From the NCBI GenBank assembly GCA_016213325.1, contig JACRAY010000030.1, positions 25,701 through 89,700 on the forward strand: 64,000 nucleotides of DNA, read 5' to 3'. Position numbers and translations under genes: made by a program. The notes under the pieces were generated by a model. It made no database searches, had not been told where the DNA came from, and saw nothing but the letters and a program-made list of their open reading frames with translations. Positions within the stretch are counted from its first letter, which is position 1. Every line of letters begins with the position of its first letter. Positions 1-10,073 of this stretch are shown here, one piece after another. The DNA is from Burkholderiales bacterium. Lineage in GTDB: Bacteria; Pseudomonadota; Gammaproteobacteria; Burkholderiales; Burkholderiaceae_C.

Positions 1-173
1 AGCGTGAAGGTCTTCAGGACCAGCGCCGACAGCGGGATCAGCACGATGAGGCTCAGGTACAGCAGCGTGTACCCGAGCGTCAGGTTGAATCCCGGCAGCA
101 CCTTGCGGCTGCCACCGCGCGACGCCACTGCGGCGCCCGGCAGCGGCGCCGCTATCCCCCCGGCAGCGGTCAT
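1..173 (-). CDS. cysT: Sulfate ABC transporter permease CysT, N-terminal part (cut by window edge)
   Basis: Inner-membrane permease of the CysPTWA sulfate/thiosulfate importer. Only the first 57 codons are inside the window. The ATG overlaps the sbp stop as ATGA (170-173), so the two genes are translationally coupled in one operon. After a variable 20-residue leader the protein reads RKVLPGFNLTLGYTLLYLSL, which closely follows the start of E. coli CysT/CysU (RRVLPGFTLSLG...), and then enters the first membrane segment (IVLIPLSALVL). The rest of the gene, and probably cysW and cysA, lie beyond position 1. The identity rests on this N-terminal motif plus the sbp neighbour. Confidence 0.85.
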   Translation of the reverse strand, partial: MTAAGGIAAPLPGAAVASRGGSRKVLPGFNLTLGYTLLYLSLIVLIPLSALVLKTFT

Positions 174-1162
174 TTGACCGTGTAGATCTTGTCGAACTGG
201 CCGCCGTCGTTGAAGTGCACCTTCTGCGCCTGCGACAGCGAGCCGAAATACTCCGACACCGGCACCAGCACCAGCGGCTTGAACTTGGCCACGTGCTTCT
301 TCAGCACGTTGGCGTTGCGCGGGCGGATGTAGTGCTTGGCCGCGATCTCCTGCGCCTCTTCGGAGTACAGGAAATTCAGGTAGGCCTTGGCCAGTTCGGC
401 CGTGCCCTTCCTGGCGACGGTGCGCTCGACGACGGCCACCGGGTTCTCGGCGACCACGCTGACCGAGGGGTACACCACGTCGACCTTGTTCGCGCCGAAC
501 TCGCGGTTGACCGACTCCACCTCCGACTCGAAAGTGACCAGCACATCGCCGATGTTGCGCTGCAGGAAGGCGGTGGTCGCGTCACGTCCGCCGCGCGCCA
601 GCACGGGCACGTTCTTGTACAGCTTGCCGACGAATTCGGCGGCCTGGGCGTCGGTGCCGCCCTTCTTGCGGATGTAGCTCCACGCGGCCAGGTAGGTGTA
701 GCGGCCGTTGCCGCCGGTCTTGGGGTTCACCACCACCACCTGCACGCCCGGCTTGACCAGGTCATCCCAGTCCTTGATGCCCTTGGGGTTGCCGTTGCGC
801 ACCAAGAACAGCATGGTCGACGTGGTCGGCGCGGCGTTGTCCGGGAAGCGCTTCTGCCAGTCGGCCGCCACCACGCCCTTCTCGGCGAGGAATTCGACGT
901 CGGTCGTGGTGTTCATCGTCACCACGTCGGCATCCAGGCCGTCGGCCACGGCGCGCGCCTGCGCGCTGGAGCCGGCATGCGACTGTTCCAGCTTCACGTC
1001 CTTGCCGGTGGTCTTCTTGTACCAGGGCACGAAAGCGGCGTTGATGTCCTTGTAGAACTCGCGCGCGACGTCGTACGAAACGTTCAACAGTGTCTGCTGG
1101 GCGGAGGCGATGCCGCTGGCGGCCAGCGCCACTGCGGCGATGAAGGCCTTGGTCTTGGTCAT
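170..1162 (-). CDS. sbp: Periplasmic sulfate-binding protein
   Basis: Captures sulfate (or thiosulfate) in the periplasm and delivers it to the CysTWA importer for cysteine synthesis. The 330-aa length matches Sbp/CysP. A signal peptide (MTKTKAFIAAVALAASGIASA) is followed by the family start LLNVSYDVAREFYKDINAAF; the SBP signatures QSHAGSS and NPKTGGNGRY are present. I chose the ATG at 1162 because it begins a proper signal peptide and has AGGA about 7 nt upstream; an in-frame ATG 7 codons earlier would put extra residues ahead of it. It is followed by cysT with an ATGA overlap. Whether the substrate is sulfate or thiosulfate cannot be told from sequence alone. Confidence 0.93.
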   Translation of the reverse strand: MTKTKAFIAAVALAASGIASAQQTLLNVSYDVAREFYKDINAAFVPWYKKTTGKDVKLEQSHAGSSAQARAVADGLDADVVTMNTTTDVEFLAEKGVVAADWQKRFPDNAAPTTSTMLFLVRNGNPKGIKDWDDLVKPGVQVVVVNPKTGGNGRYTYLAAWSYIRKKGGTDAQAAEFVGKLYKNVPVLARGGRDATTAFLQRNIGDVLVTFESEVESVNREFGANKVDVVYPSVSVVAENPVAVVERTVARKGTAELAKAYLNFLYSEEAQEIAAKHYIRPRNANVLKKHVAKFKPLVLVPVSEYFGSLSQAQKVHFNDGGQFDKIYTVK

Positions 1163-1273
1163 GGCAAATCCTATGGGGTACATCTTCCAGGAAGAAGATT
1201 GTGGGGACCAAGCTATAAAACCCCAACGAATATCTTGTTGTTTGTTTATCCGATTATCGCTCTGTAGGCAGAT
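1163..1273 (-). promoter_or_regulatory. AT-rich leader/promoter region of sbp operon
   Basis: This 111-bp gap between sbp and the convergently placed end of pobR is clearly richer in A+T than its surroundings (TTGTTGTTTGTTTATCCGAT on the + strand; a TTTATAGC block at about 1211-1218 on the minus strand). Sulfate operons of proteobacteria are usually activated here by the LysR-type regulator CysB or Cbl. I could not identify a confident CysB box, so the regulator is inferred from the gene type only. Confidence 0.4.
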
Positions 1274-2029
1274 TCATAGCAGCGGCCGGAGCTCGCGCGC
1301 CGCCTCCACCAGCAGGGGCAGCAGGCTGCGCTCCATGGTGCGGGTGTCGAGCTTGTGGGGTGCCGCGATGACATTGAGCGCCGCCACCGTCTGTCCCTGC
1401 AGGTTGCGCAGCGGCACCGCGAGCGCATGCACGCCGAGCTCGTGCTCCTCGCTGGCCACGCAGTAATCCCTGGTTCTCACTTCCGCGATCAGGGCCCGGA
1501 ATTTCTTGGGGTCCACGGTCGTGTGGGCGGTCAGGCGGGCCAGCTCGCGGCCCCTCATCCACTCGCTGAAAGCGGCCTTGGTCTTGGCGGCCAGCAGTAC
1601 GCGCCCGGTCGACGTCGCATGCGCGGGCAGGCGCGCGCCCAGGTGCATGCCGTAGGCCAGCACCCGGGTGGAGCCGCTGCGCGCGATGATGACCACCTGG
1701 TCGCCGTCGAGCACCACGGCAGAAAACGACTCGGCCGTCTGCGCCGCCATCCGGTTGAGCGTAGGTTGGATCAGCCGCGGCAGCCGCGCCGAGGCCAGGT
1801 AGCTGCCGGAGAAGCGCAGGACCTTGGGCGCCAGCCAGAAGTAGCTGCCGTCGGTTTCCAGGTAGCCCAAGTGGGCCAGGGTCAGCAGGTGCCGCCGGGC
1901 CGCGGCCCGGGTGATGCCCGCGCGCTGCGCGGCCAGCGTGGCGTTGAGCCGCTGGCGTTCGGTGTCGAAGCTCTCCAGCACCGCCATCCCCTTGGCGATG
2001 CCCTCGATGTAGTCGGCCTTCGCGATCAT
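1274..2029 (-). CDS. pobR: IclR-family regulator, PobR/PcaR type
   Basis: Transcription factor expected to sense 4-hydroxybenzoate and control the divergent pobA. It has an N-terminal winged helix-turn-helix (about residues 10-70; AGITRAAARRHLLTLAHLGY is the recognition region) and a C-terminal IclR effector domain with the family motifs ATSTGRVLLA and ASEEHELGVHALAVPL. At 251 aa it has normal family length. I take the ATG at 2029: the in-frame ATG at 2062 would place the operator repeats inside the gene. PcaR, PcaU and PobR proteins share this architecture; the pobA neighbour makes PobR the best name, but the effector has not been shown. Confidence 0.85.
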   Translation of the reverse strand: MIAKADYIEGIAKGMAVLESFDTERQRLNATLAAQRAGITRAAARRHLLTLAHLGYLETDGSYFWLAPKVLRFSGSYLASARLPRLIQPTLNRMAAQTAESFSAVVLDGDQVVIIARSGSTRVLAYGMHLGARLPAHATSTGRVLLAAKTKAAFSEWMRGRELARLTAHTTVDPKKFRALIAEVRTRDYCVASEEHELGVHALAVPLRNLQGQTVAALNVIAAPHKLDTRTMERSLLPLLVEAARELRPLL

Positions 2030-2035
2030 GGTCGT

Positions 2036-2072
2036 TGCGCGATCATCGCACACCTTGCGCAATCATCGCGCA
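2036..2072. promoter_or_regulatory. Tandem operator for PobR between pobR and pobA
   Basis: Two near-palindromic 17-bp boxes, TGCGCGATCATCGCACA (2036-2052) and TGCGCAATCATCGCGCA (2056-2072), repeat with a 20-bp centre-to-centre spacing, about two helical turns. They lie just upstream of the chosen pobR start and about 70 bp before the pobA start. IclR-family regulators of aromatic catabolism bind repeated palindromes in such divergent promoters, so this is the likely site of pobA activation and pobR autoregulation. Confidence 0.7.
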
Positions 2073-2141
2073 AGCGTCCCGGCTACCCCGATGCGCGCTC
2101 GCGCCCCGGCTCCTAAGCTTGCCCTCGACAAGGAGACACCC

Positions 2142-3317
2142 ATGCGCACCCAGGTTGCCATCATCGGTGCAGGCCCGTCCGGCCTGCTGCTCGGCCAGTT
2201 GCTGCACAAGGCCGGCATCGCCAACGTGATCGTCGAGCGGCAGAGCCCCGACTACGTGCTCGGCCGCATCCGTGCGGGCGTGCTCGAGCAGATCGCCGTG
2301 GACCTGATGGACGAGTGCGGCGTGGGCGCCAGGATGCACCGCGAAGGGCTGGTGCACGAGGGTATAGAGCTGCTCTTCAAGGGCAAACGGCACCGCATCG
2401 ACTTTCCCGGGTTGACCGGCGGCAAGACCGTGATGGTGTACGGCCAGACCGAAGTGACGCACGACCTGATGGATGCGCGCAAGGCCGAGGGGCTGCCGAC
2501 GGTCTACGAAGTGGGCGACACGGTGACGCTGCACGGCTTCGACGGCACGTCGCCGAAGGTGCGCTATCGCAAGGACGGCGTGGAGCACGAGATCGAATGC
2601 GACTTCATCGCGGGCTGCGACGGCTACCACGGCGTGAGCCGCGCCAGCGTGCCGAAAGGCGCGATCACCGAGTACGAGAAGGTGTACCCCTTCGGCTGGC
2701 TCGGCCTGCTGGCCGACGTGCCGCCGGTGTTCCATGAGCTGATCTACGCCAACACCGAACGGGGCTTCGCGCTGTGCTCGATGCGCAGCAAGACCCGCAG
2801 CCGTTACTACGTGCAGGTGCCGCTGACCGACAAGGTCGAGGACTGGTCCGATGACGCGTTCTACGACGAGCTGGGACGACGCCTCGACCCCGAGGCGCGC
2901 GAGCGGCTGGTGCGCGGCCCCTCACTGGAAAAGAGCATCGCACCGCTGCGCAGCTTCGTGGCCGAGCCGATGCGCTTCGGGCGCCTGTTCCTGGCGGGCG
3001 ACGCGGCGCACATCGTGCCGCCGACCGGCGCCAAGGGACTCAACCTCGCCGCTTCGGACGTGAAATATCTCTCCTCGGCCTTCGTCGAGCACTACAAGGA
3101 AAAGAGCAACGCCGGCATCGACCACTACTCGGCGCGCGCGCTGGCTCGGGTGTGGAAGGCCGAGCGCTTCTCCTGGTGGTTCACCCAGCTGATGCATCGC
3201 TTCCCCGACAGCGGCGAGATCGGCCAGAAACTGCAGGAGGCCGAACTCGACTACCTGGTGCAGTCGAAGGCGGCGTCGACCGCCCTCGCCGAGAACTACG
3301 TGGGCTTGCCGCTTTGA
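2142..3317 (+). CDS. pobA: 4-hydroxybenzoate 3-monooxygenase (PHBH)
   Basis: FAD-dependent monooxygenase that converts 4-hydroxybenzoate, NAD(P)H and O2 to protocatechuate, feeding the protocatechuate ring-cleavage pathway in the cytoplasm. The 391-aa length is close to the 394 aa of Pseudomonas PobA. Visible signatures are the N-terminal dinucleotide-binding GAGPSG (residues 9-14), RIRAGVLEQ, the FAD/NAD(P)H motif GCDGYHGVSR, and the second FAD motif LFLAGDAAHIVPPTGAKGLN. The ATG at 2142 follows an AGGAG; upstream in-frame ATGs lie in the operator region. It is transcribed divergently from pobR. No downstream pathway genes are in the window. Confidence 0.96.
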   Translation: MRTQVAIIGAGPSGLLLGQLLHKAGIANVIVERQSPDYVLGRIRAGVLEQIAVDLMDECGVGARMHREGLVHEGIELLFKGKRHRIDFPGLTGGKTVMVYGQTEVTHDLMDARKAEGLPTVYEVGDTVTLHGFDGTSPKVRYRKDGVEHEIECDFIAGCDGYHGVSRASVPKGAITEYEKVYPFGWLGLLADVPPVFHELIYANTERGFALCSMRSKTRSRYYVQVPLTDKVEDWSDDAFYDELGRRLDPEARERLVRGPSLEKSIAPLRSFVAEPMRFGRLFLAGDAAHIVPPTGAKGLNLAASDVKYLSSAFVEHYKEKSNAGIDHYSARALARVWKAERFSWWFTQLMHRFPDSGEIGQKLQEAELDYLVQSKAASTALAENYVGLPL

Positions 3318-3325
3318 CGCGGCTC

Positions 3326-3591
3326 AGGGCCTGTTAACGCTATTTTCGACGATGCGTTGCTTGCCAAAAAGGCCATGCGCTAGGCGCGGGTCCGCAGGCG
3401 CAGTCACCTGCGTCAAGGACCCGTAACAACGCGCATGGCCTTTTTGGCCGCAACCCGCGCGCGGGCACGAGCCCAAAATCGCGCGACTCGTTGTTGCGCT
3501 CGGAGCCAAGGCGGCCTTGGCGTCGTCGCGCGCCTAGATTCGCGCGATTTTGGGCGCGTGCGCATCGCCGAAAATAGCGTTGACAGGCCCT
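3326..3591. repeat. MITE-like element with 31-bp terminal inverted repeats and nested hairpins
   Basis: The ends 3326-3356 (starting AGGGCCTGTTAACGCTATTT) and 3561-3591 are inverted copies with 2 mismatches in 31. Inside are perfect inverted repeats of 18 bp (3363-3380 with 3431-3448, GCCAAAAAGGCCATGCGC), 16 bp (3471-3486 with 3540-3555, GCCCAAAATCGCGCGA) and 7 bp (3505-3511 with 3515-3521). No credible gene lies within. The element fills the whole gap between the convergent pobA and Bug genes, and its right end supplies part of the TAG stop of the Bug gene. No clear target-site duplication is visible. It probably also acts as a two-way terminator. Confidence 0.8.
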
Positions 3592-4567
3592 AGTCCGCGA
3601 ATTTGCCGCTGGCCCTGATCACGGGGCCCCAGCGGTCGATCTCGGACTTCAGCCAGGTCTGCAGGCCCTCGGAGGTCAGTTTGGCATCCGGCACGATCTC
3701 GGCGCCCAGGTCGGCCATGCGCTTCATCACGTCGGGATCCTTCAGGGCGGCGCGCACGGCGGCGTTCATCCGGTCGACGATCGGCCTGGGCGTGCCCTTG
3801 GGCGCGTAGATGCCGTGCCAGACCACCACTTCGAAATCCTTCAGGCCCTGCTCGTGCAGCGTCGGCGCATCGGGCAGCGCCTTGATGCGCGACTTGGTGG
3901 TGACGCCGTAGAACTTGACGTTGCCCGCCTTGATCTGCGGGATGGTCTGCGTGGTCTGGTCGCACAGGATGTCGACCTGCCCGCCCAGCAGCGCATTCAT
4001 GGCAGGGGCCGTGCCCTGGAACGGTACCTCGGTCAGGTTCACGTCGAGCGCGCGCTGCAGCATCAGGCCGCACAGTTGCGACACCGCGCCGAGGCCGGCG
4101 GTGGCCAGGTTGACCTTGTCCTTGTTGGCCTTCACGTAGGCGATCAGCTCCTTCAGGTCCCTCGCCGGGAAGTCCTTGCGCGCCAGCAGCGTCATGGGCA
4201 CGTCCACCGCCTGGGTGACGTACTCGAAGTCCTTCAGCGGGTCATACGCGAGCTTGCGGTACAGCGCGGTCGAGGTCGCCATGCCGTTGTGGTGGATGAA
4301 GAAGGTGTAGCCGTCGGGCGCGGCCTGCTTGGCCACGTAGGTTGCGCCCACGGTGCCGCCGGCACCCAGCTTGTTCTCGACCACCACCGTCTGGCCCAGC
4401 GTCTTGCTCATCGAAGCACCGAGCGATCGCGCCACCACGTCGGTCGGCCCGCCGGCAGCGAACGGAACGACCAGCGTCACGGGCTTGGTCGGCCAGTTGG
4501 CCTGGGCGTGGGCGCCCATGGCGATGAACAATGCGGGCACGGCGGCCAGCAAGCGGTTGAACAGCAT
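3590..4567 (-). CDS. Bug-family (TctC-like) tripartite tricarboxylate transporter receptor
   Basis: Periplasmic substrate-binding protein of the very large Bug family of Burkholderiales; ligands are usually carboxylates or small aromatics. A signal peptide (MLFNRLLAAVPALFIAMGAHAQ) precedes the family motif WPTKPVTLVVPFAAGGPTDV; later signatures are ENKLGAGG, QAAPDGYT, VPFQGTAPAMNALLGGQVD and APKGTPRPIVDRMN. The length of 325 aa is typical. The ATG at 4567 has GGAGA upstream; a TTG four codons earlier is in frame but would overlap that site. There is no TctAB membrane partner nearby, which is normal for orphan Bug proteins. The last two stop bases fall in the neighbouring inverted-repeat element. 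Confidence 0.92.
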   Translation of the reverse strand: MLFNRLLAAVPALFIAMGAHAQANWPTKPVTLVVPFAAGGPTDVVARSLGASMSKTLGQTVVVENKLGAGGTVGATYVAKQAAPDGYTFFIHHNGMATSTALYRKLAYDPLKDFEYVTQAVDVPMTLLARKDFPARDLKELIAYVKANKDKVNLATAGLGAVSQLCGLMLQRALDVNLTEVPFQGTAPAMNALLGGQVDILCDQTTQTIPQIKAGNVKFYGVTTKSRIKALPDAPTLHEQGLKDFEVVVWHGIYAPKGTPRPIVDRMNAAVRAALKDPDVMKRMADLGAEIVPDAKLTSEGLQTWLKSEIDRWGPVIRASGKFAD

Positions 4568-4660
4568 CGACGTCTCCAATGGGTAGGTGCCGGCCAGCGT
4601 AGCGCACGAAGCAGCGCTGCGAATAAGGGGGTTCCCGTGGGCTGCCTACAATCTTGAGCC

Positions 4661-5521
4661 ATGACACAAAGTCCGCTCGCAGGCATCACCGTGGTGAGCC
4701 TGGCCCTCAACCTGCCCGGCCCTGCCGCCCTCATGCGCTGCCGCCGGATGGGCGCAGACTGCGTCAAGATCGAGCCACCCACGGGTGACCCGATGGGCCT
4801 GTACAACAAGGTGGCGTATGCCGAACTGCACGAGGGCGTGCGCGTGGTCGTGGCCGACCTGAAGGCCGAAGCCGGCCAGGCGGCCGTGCACGCCGAGCTC
4901 GAGCGTGCGCACGTGCTGCTCACTTCGTTTCGCCCCTCGGCATTGCGCAAGCTCGGGCTGGACTGGGATTCGCTGCACGCGCGGCATCCGGCGCTGAGCC
5001 AGGTGGCCATCGTCGGCTCGCCCGGTGCGCGCGCCGGGGAGCCGGGTCACGACCTGACCTACCTGTCCGAAAACGGCCTGGTGCCGGGGCTCGAACTGCC
5101 GCCCACGCTGTACGCCGACATGTCAGGCGCGCTGCTGGCCAGCGAAGCGGTGCTGATGGCCACGCTCGCACGCAACGAGGGCACGGGCCGCTATTTCGAG
5201 GCCGCGCTGTCGGACGCCGCGGGCTGGCTCGCCTTTCCGCGGCGCTGGGGACTCACGCAGCCTTCCGGCGCCGTGGGCGGTGCGCATGCGGGCTATCGCG
5301 TCTATCCGTGCCGCGACGGCCGCGTGGCCGTGGCTGCGCTGGAAACGCACTTCGCGAAGGCGCTATGCGAATGCGCCGGCGTGGATGCCGGCGACGGGCT
5401 GCGCGTGATGTTCGCGCCGTCCACGCACCAGGGGGTGGCCGCCTTCTTCGCTGCGCGCTCGCGCGAGGAACTGGACGCGCTGGCGGTGGAGCGGGACCTC
5501 CCGCTCCACACCATGGCGTGA
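4661..5521 (+). CDS. CaiB/BaiF (class III) CoA-transferase, short form
   Basis: Predicted to move CoA between carboxylic acids. The N-terminal LAGITVVSLALNLPGPAAL, MGADCVKIEPPTGDPMG and the later HDLTYLSENGL and ADMSGALLASEAVLMATLAR blocks are class III signatures; the Asp in HDLTY matches the usual catalytic position. At 286 aa it is much shorter than the common 380-400 aa form and lacks part of the C-terminal region, as in racemase-like or truncated CoA-transferases. It stands alone; its stop abuts that of the convergent gene at 5522. The substrate is unknown. Confidence 0.82.
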   Translation: MTQSPLAGITVVSLALNLPGPAALMRCRRMGADCVKIEPPTGDPMGLYNKVAYAELHEGVRVVVADLKAEAGQAAVHAELERAHVLLTSFRPSALRKLGLDWDSLHARHPALSQVAIVGSPGARAGEPGHDLTYLSENGLVPGLELPPTLYADMSGALLASEAVLMATLARNEGTGRYFEAALSDAAGWLAFPRRWGLTQPSGAVGGAHAGYRVYPCRDGRVAVAALETHFAKALCECAGVDAGDGLRVMFAPSTHQGVAAFFAARSREELDALAVERDLPLHTMA

Positions 5522-6316
5522 CTACATGCGCGGTTCGCCGCGCTCGTTGACGGTCACCGTCGCGCCGGGGGCCTGCGACATCTGCACGCGGTGCTCGACG
5601 CCGCGGAAGTTGTACGCCACCTCGTAGTACGAAGGCGGCCCGACGTTCGCGGTGGTGCAGCGCTGCACGTCCTGCGTGCCGTACACCGTGCTGCCGCCGC
5701 CCTGGTTGGCGCCGATCGCCGCACCGGCCACGACGCCCGCTGCGGTCGCCGCATCACGGCCGCTCCCGCCGCCGATCTGGTGGCCCAGGACGCCGCCGAT
5801 CACGGCACCTGCGAGAGCGCCGCCGACGTTGGCCTGGCCCGAACTGGCCACCGGAACCGACTGGCGCTCGATCCAGCAGCGCTGGCTGGCTTGCCCCACC
5901 ACCGCACGGCTCCAGCTGACCGGCACCGTGTAGACGCGCTCGGCCGGGCGCTGGCGATATTCGTAGAGCGGTGCCGCCGAAACCTGCGGCTCCAGGTCGT
6001 AGCGGCGCCGGCTGTTGGCCGGCCGCGCCGACTGCACGTCGAAGCCCAGCTGGGCGGAGTCGTAGTGGCCGCGCCTCAGCAGCGCGCAGCGGCCTTCGAA
6101 GCGCGGCAGTTCGCACACTTCCCAGCGGCCGCGGTCGACGATCACCGAATCGGCGTCGCGCATGCCGAGCCTTTCGACGTTGCGCACGGGCGCGTCGGTA
6201 GTGACGGCGCGGCCGCGGAAGCCTTCGCCCTCGTACAGCGTGATCGATTGCGCCAGCGCCGGTACGCCGAACAGGAGCGCGACGGCAGCCACGGCGGCGT
6301 GGGTCTTGCGGATCAT
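5522..6316 (-). CDS. Exported protein with beta/gamma-crystallin and glycine-zipper domains
   Basis: 264-aa envelope protein. A signal peptide (MIRKTHAAVAAVALLFGVPALA) is followed by a Greek-key crystallin-like region (ITLYEGEGFRGRAV, SVIVDRGRWEVCELPRFEGRC) over about residues 24-90, a linker, then a Gly/Ala-rich glycine-zipper segment (GGALAGAVIGGVLGHQIGG, about 165-210) of the type found in 17-kDa surface-antigen proteins, and a short beta-rich tail. Glycine zippers commonly insert in or span the outer membrane; crystallin folds often bind calcium. The start at 6316 has GAAGGGA upstream. The stop is directly adjacent to the convergent CoA-transferase stop. The function is unproven. Confidence 0.8.
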   Translation of the reverse strand: MIRKTHAAVAAVALLFGVPALAQSITLYEGEGFRGRAVTTDAPVRNVERLGMRDADSVIVDRGRWEVCELPRFEGRCALLRRGHYDSAQLGFDVQSARPANSRRRYDLEPQVSAAPLYEYRQRPAERVYTVPVSWSRAVVGQASQRCWIERQSVPVASSGQANVGGALAGAVIGGVLGHQIGGGSGRDAATAAGVVAGAAIGANQGGGSTVYGTQDVQRCTTANVGPPSYYEVAYNFRGVEHRVQMSQAPGATVTVNERGEPRM

Positions 6317-6414
6317 GGATATTCCCTTCAGTGACGGCTTGCGCCGGTATCCATGAGCTTCGACGCAGACGGCCGCGCTCGGTGTCAGCCACCGCCTCGC
6401 GCTGGCGTCGGAAA

Positions 6415-7293
6415 TCAACCGGCCGTTTCGGCGAGCAGGTGGCCGATCTGGCGGTCCTTCTGGTCCCACAGCGTCCCCAGCCATTGCTGGAAGCTGGCGC
6501 GGAAGGCGGCGTCGCCGGCGTAGTCGCCTTCGGTAAACCCGGCCGGGATGGGCAACTCGCGCACGCGCACGACGATGCGGGGCACCTCGCCGCGCAGGAA
6601 CTGCCAGAAGGTCGGCACCCCGCCGGGGTACACGATGGTGACGTCCAGCATCGACTCGAAACGGTCGCCCATCGCGTGGAGTGCGAAAGCCAGCGCGCCG
6701 GCCTTCGGCTTGAGCAGGTGGCGGTACGGCGAGCGCTGGGTCTGGTGCTTGGCCCGCGTGAAGCGGGTGCCTTCGGCGAAGCTCATCACGCTGGTGGGCA
6801 CCAGCGCAAACTTCTCGCAGGCCTTGCGCGTGGCCAGCAGGTCGTCGTGGCGCGCCTGCGGGTTGCGGCGCAACGCCGCCTTGCCGTGGCGGCGCATGAA
6901 CGGGAAGTCCAGCGCCCACCAGGCGAGGCCGATCACGGGCACGTAGATGAGTTGTTGCTTGAGGAAGAACTTGAGCAGCGGGATGCGGCGGTTCAACACG
7001 CGCTGCAGCACGAAGATGTCGACCCAGCTCTGGTGGTTGCAGTTGACGAGGTACCAGGCGCCGGGGCTCAGCGTCGCAGGTTCTTCGACGTCCCAGTCGG
7101 AACGTTGCCACCAGCCGTTGCAGGTGACCCACGCCGTGGCCAGGGCATTGAGCATCGGGTCGACCCGGCGCCGCACGGCGTCGAAGGGCAGCACCAGTTT
7201 CACCACGGCCAGCACGAACAGCGGCAGGCAGCAGGCAATGGTATTGAGGATGAGGAGAACACCGGCGGCTGCGCCGCGCACGAAAGAGAGCAT
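6415..7293 (-). CDS. yihG: Membrane acyltransferase of the PlsC/YihG type
   Basis: Predicted 1-acyl-sn-glycerol-3-phosphate acyltransferase-like enzyme of phospholipid synthesis. The 292-aa protein has one or two N-terminal membrane segments (about 1-40), the catalytic HX4D box in NCNHQSWVDI, the FAEGTR box, and long blocks shared with E. coli YihG (KFFLKQQL, GLAWWALDFPFMRR, RRNPQ). The ATG at 7293 starts the hydrophobic segment. It is transcribed in the same direction as ygiQ and separated from it by a palindrome. Physiological acceptor and acyl donor are not known from the sequence. Confidence 0.88.
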   Translation of the reverse strand: MLSFVRGAAAGVLLILNTIACCLPLFVLAVVKLVLPFDAVRRRVDPMLNALATAWVTCNGWWQRSDWDVEEPATLSPGAWYLVNCNHQSWVDIFVLQRVLNRRIPLLKFFLKQQLIYVPVIGLAWWALDFPFMRRHGKAALRRNPQARHDDLLATRKACEKFALVPTSVMSFAEGTRFTRAKHQTQRSPYRHLLKPKAGALAFALHAMGDRFESMLDVTIVYPGGVPTFWQFLRGEVPRIVVRVRELPIPAGFTEGDYAGDAAFRASFQQWLGTLWDQKDRQIGHLLAETAG

Positions 7294-7344
7294 GGGCGAT
7301 TGTGCCGACTGCGGGACCGGCAGGACTTTGAGCCGGGTCAAGGA

Positions 7345-7367
7345 GGTGGGCAGCCAGGCTGCCCACC
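7345..7367. repeat. Palindromic repeat (REP-like) between ygiQ and yihG
   Basis: A perfect inverted repeat, GGTGGGCAGCC-A-GGCTGCCCACC, lies immediately beyond the ygiQ stop codon. There is no U-run in the minus direction, so a classical terminator is not supported. Such GC-rich palindromes are typical of dispersed REP elements. Confidence 0.65.
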
Positions 7368-9524
<2,157 letters not shown>

Positions 9525-9575
9525 GGGCGAAGCCGGGTCTGACCGGCTCCGCATTCTAGAGTTCCCCCCTTTTTC

Positions 9576-10007
9576 TTACTGCCTGATGCGCAATTGACCC
9601 CTGATCTCGCCGCCCGGGTGGGCCGCGGTGTGCAGGTTCACGTAGTAAAGCCCGGCCATCAGGTCGCCGGCCTGGGTGGGCGTGAGCTTCGCCGTACCGG
9701 TGAGGGGCGAAGGGTTGTTCGGGAACGGCACGACAACGCCTGCGTTGGCCCCGGCTGCCGCGGGACCATGGATGTGGGCCCCGGTGAGCGGCCCGCTCAG
9801 GCCGCCGTAGGTCACCGAGTACTGCAAGTCGCCGGTGTCCCGGTTATAGCGGACTTCGGCCGTGCCGGTGCCCGTGCGCGTGTTCGGCGGGACTTCCTGC
9901 GCCCCGTTCAGCTGGGCGGCCAGCACCACGACGTTCGATGGTGGCGCACTTGCGCACGACGCCAGGGCAACCAGGGCTGCGGCCAGGAGGGTACGACGTA
10001 CGAACAT
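9576..10007 (-). CDS. CHRD-domain lipoprotein
   Basis: 143-aa exported protein. The N-terminus MFVRRTLLAAALVALASC ends in a lipobox (LAS-C18), predicting attachment to a membrane by lipid. The rest is a CHRD domain: LNGAQEVPP at its start, TYGGLSGPLTGAHIHGPAAAG in the middle and YYVNLHTAAHPGGEIRGQL at its end, all hallmarks of the family first seen in chordin. The biochemical role of bacterial CHRD proteins is unknown. A strong AAGGAG site lies just before the ATG, inside the short divergent gap with the enoyl-CoA hydratase gene. Confidence 0.88.
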   Translation of the reverse strand: MFVRRTLLAAALVALASCASAPPSNVVVLAAQLNGAQEVPPNTRTGTGTAEVRYNRDTGDLQYSVTYGGLSGPLTGAHIHGPAAAGANAGVVVPFPNNPSPLTGTAKLTPTQAGDLMAGLYYVNLHTAAHPGGEIRGQLRIRQ

Positions 10008-10073
10008 GGTGATCTCCTTCCATTTGGAGACAGCGATGATGCACCTAAACTGCGCCGCAAGGAGAACCTGGCC

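Noticed and set aside
3324..3509. 61-codon frame inside the MITE-like element
   Set aside because: It runs through inverted repeats, has no ribosome-binding site and no recognisable protein features.
4568..4579. TTG start four codons upstream for the Bug receptor
   Set aside because: It would overlap the GGAGA ribosome-binding site of the ATG at 4567, which starts a normal signal peptide.
6319..7366. Extension of the crystallin/glycine-zipper frame through the acyltransferase region
   Set aside because: The signal peptide at 6316 with its ribosome-binding site marks the true start; the upstream part is out-of-frame reading of the acyltransferase gene.
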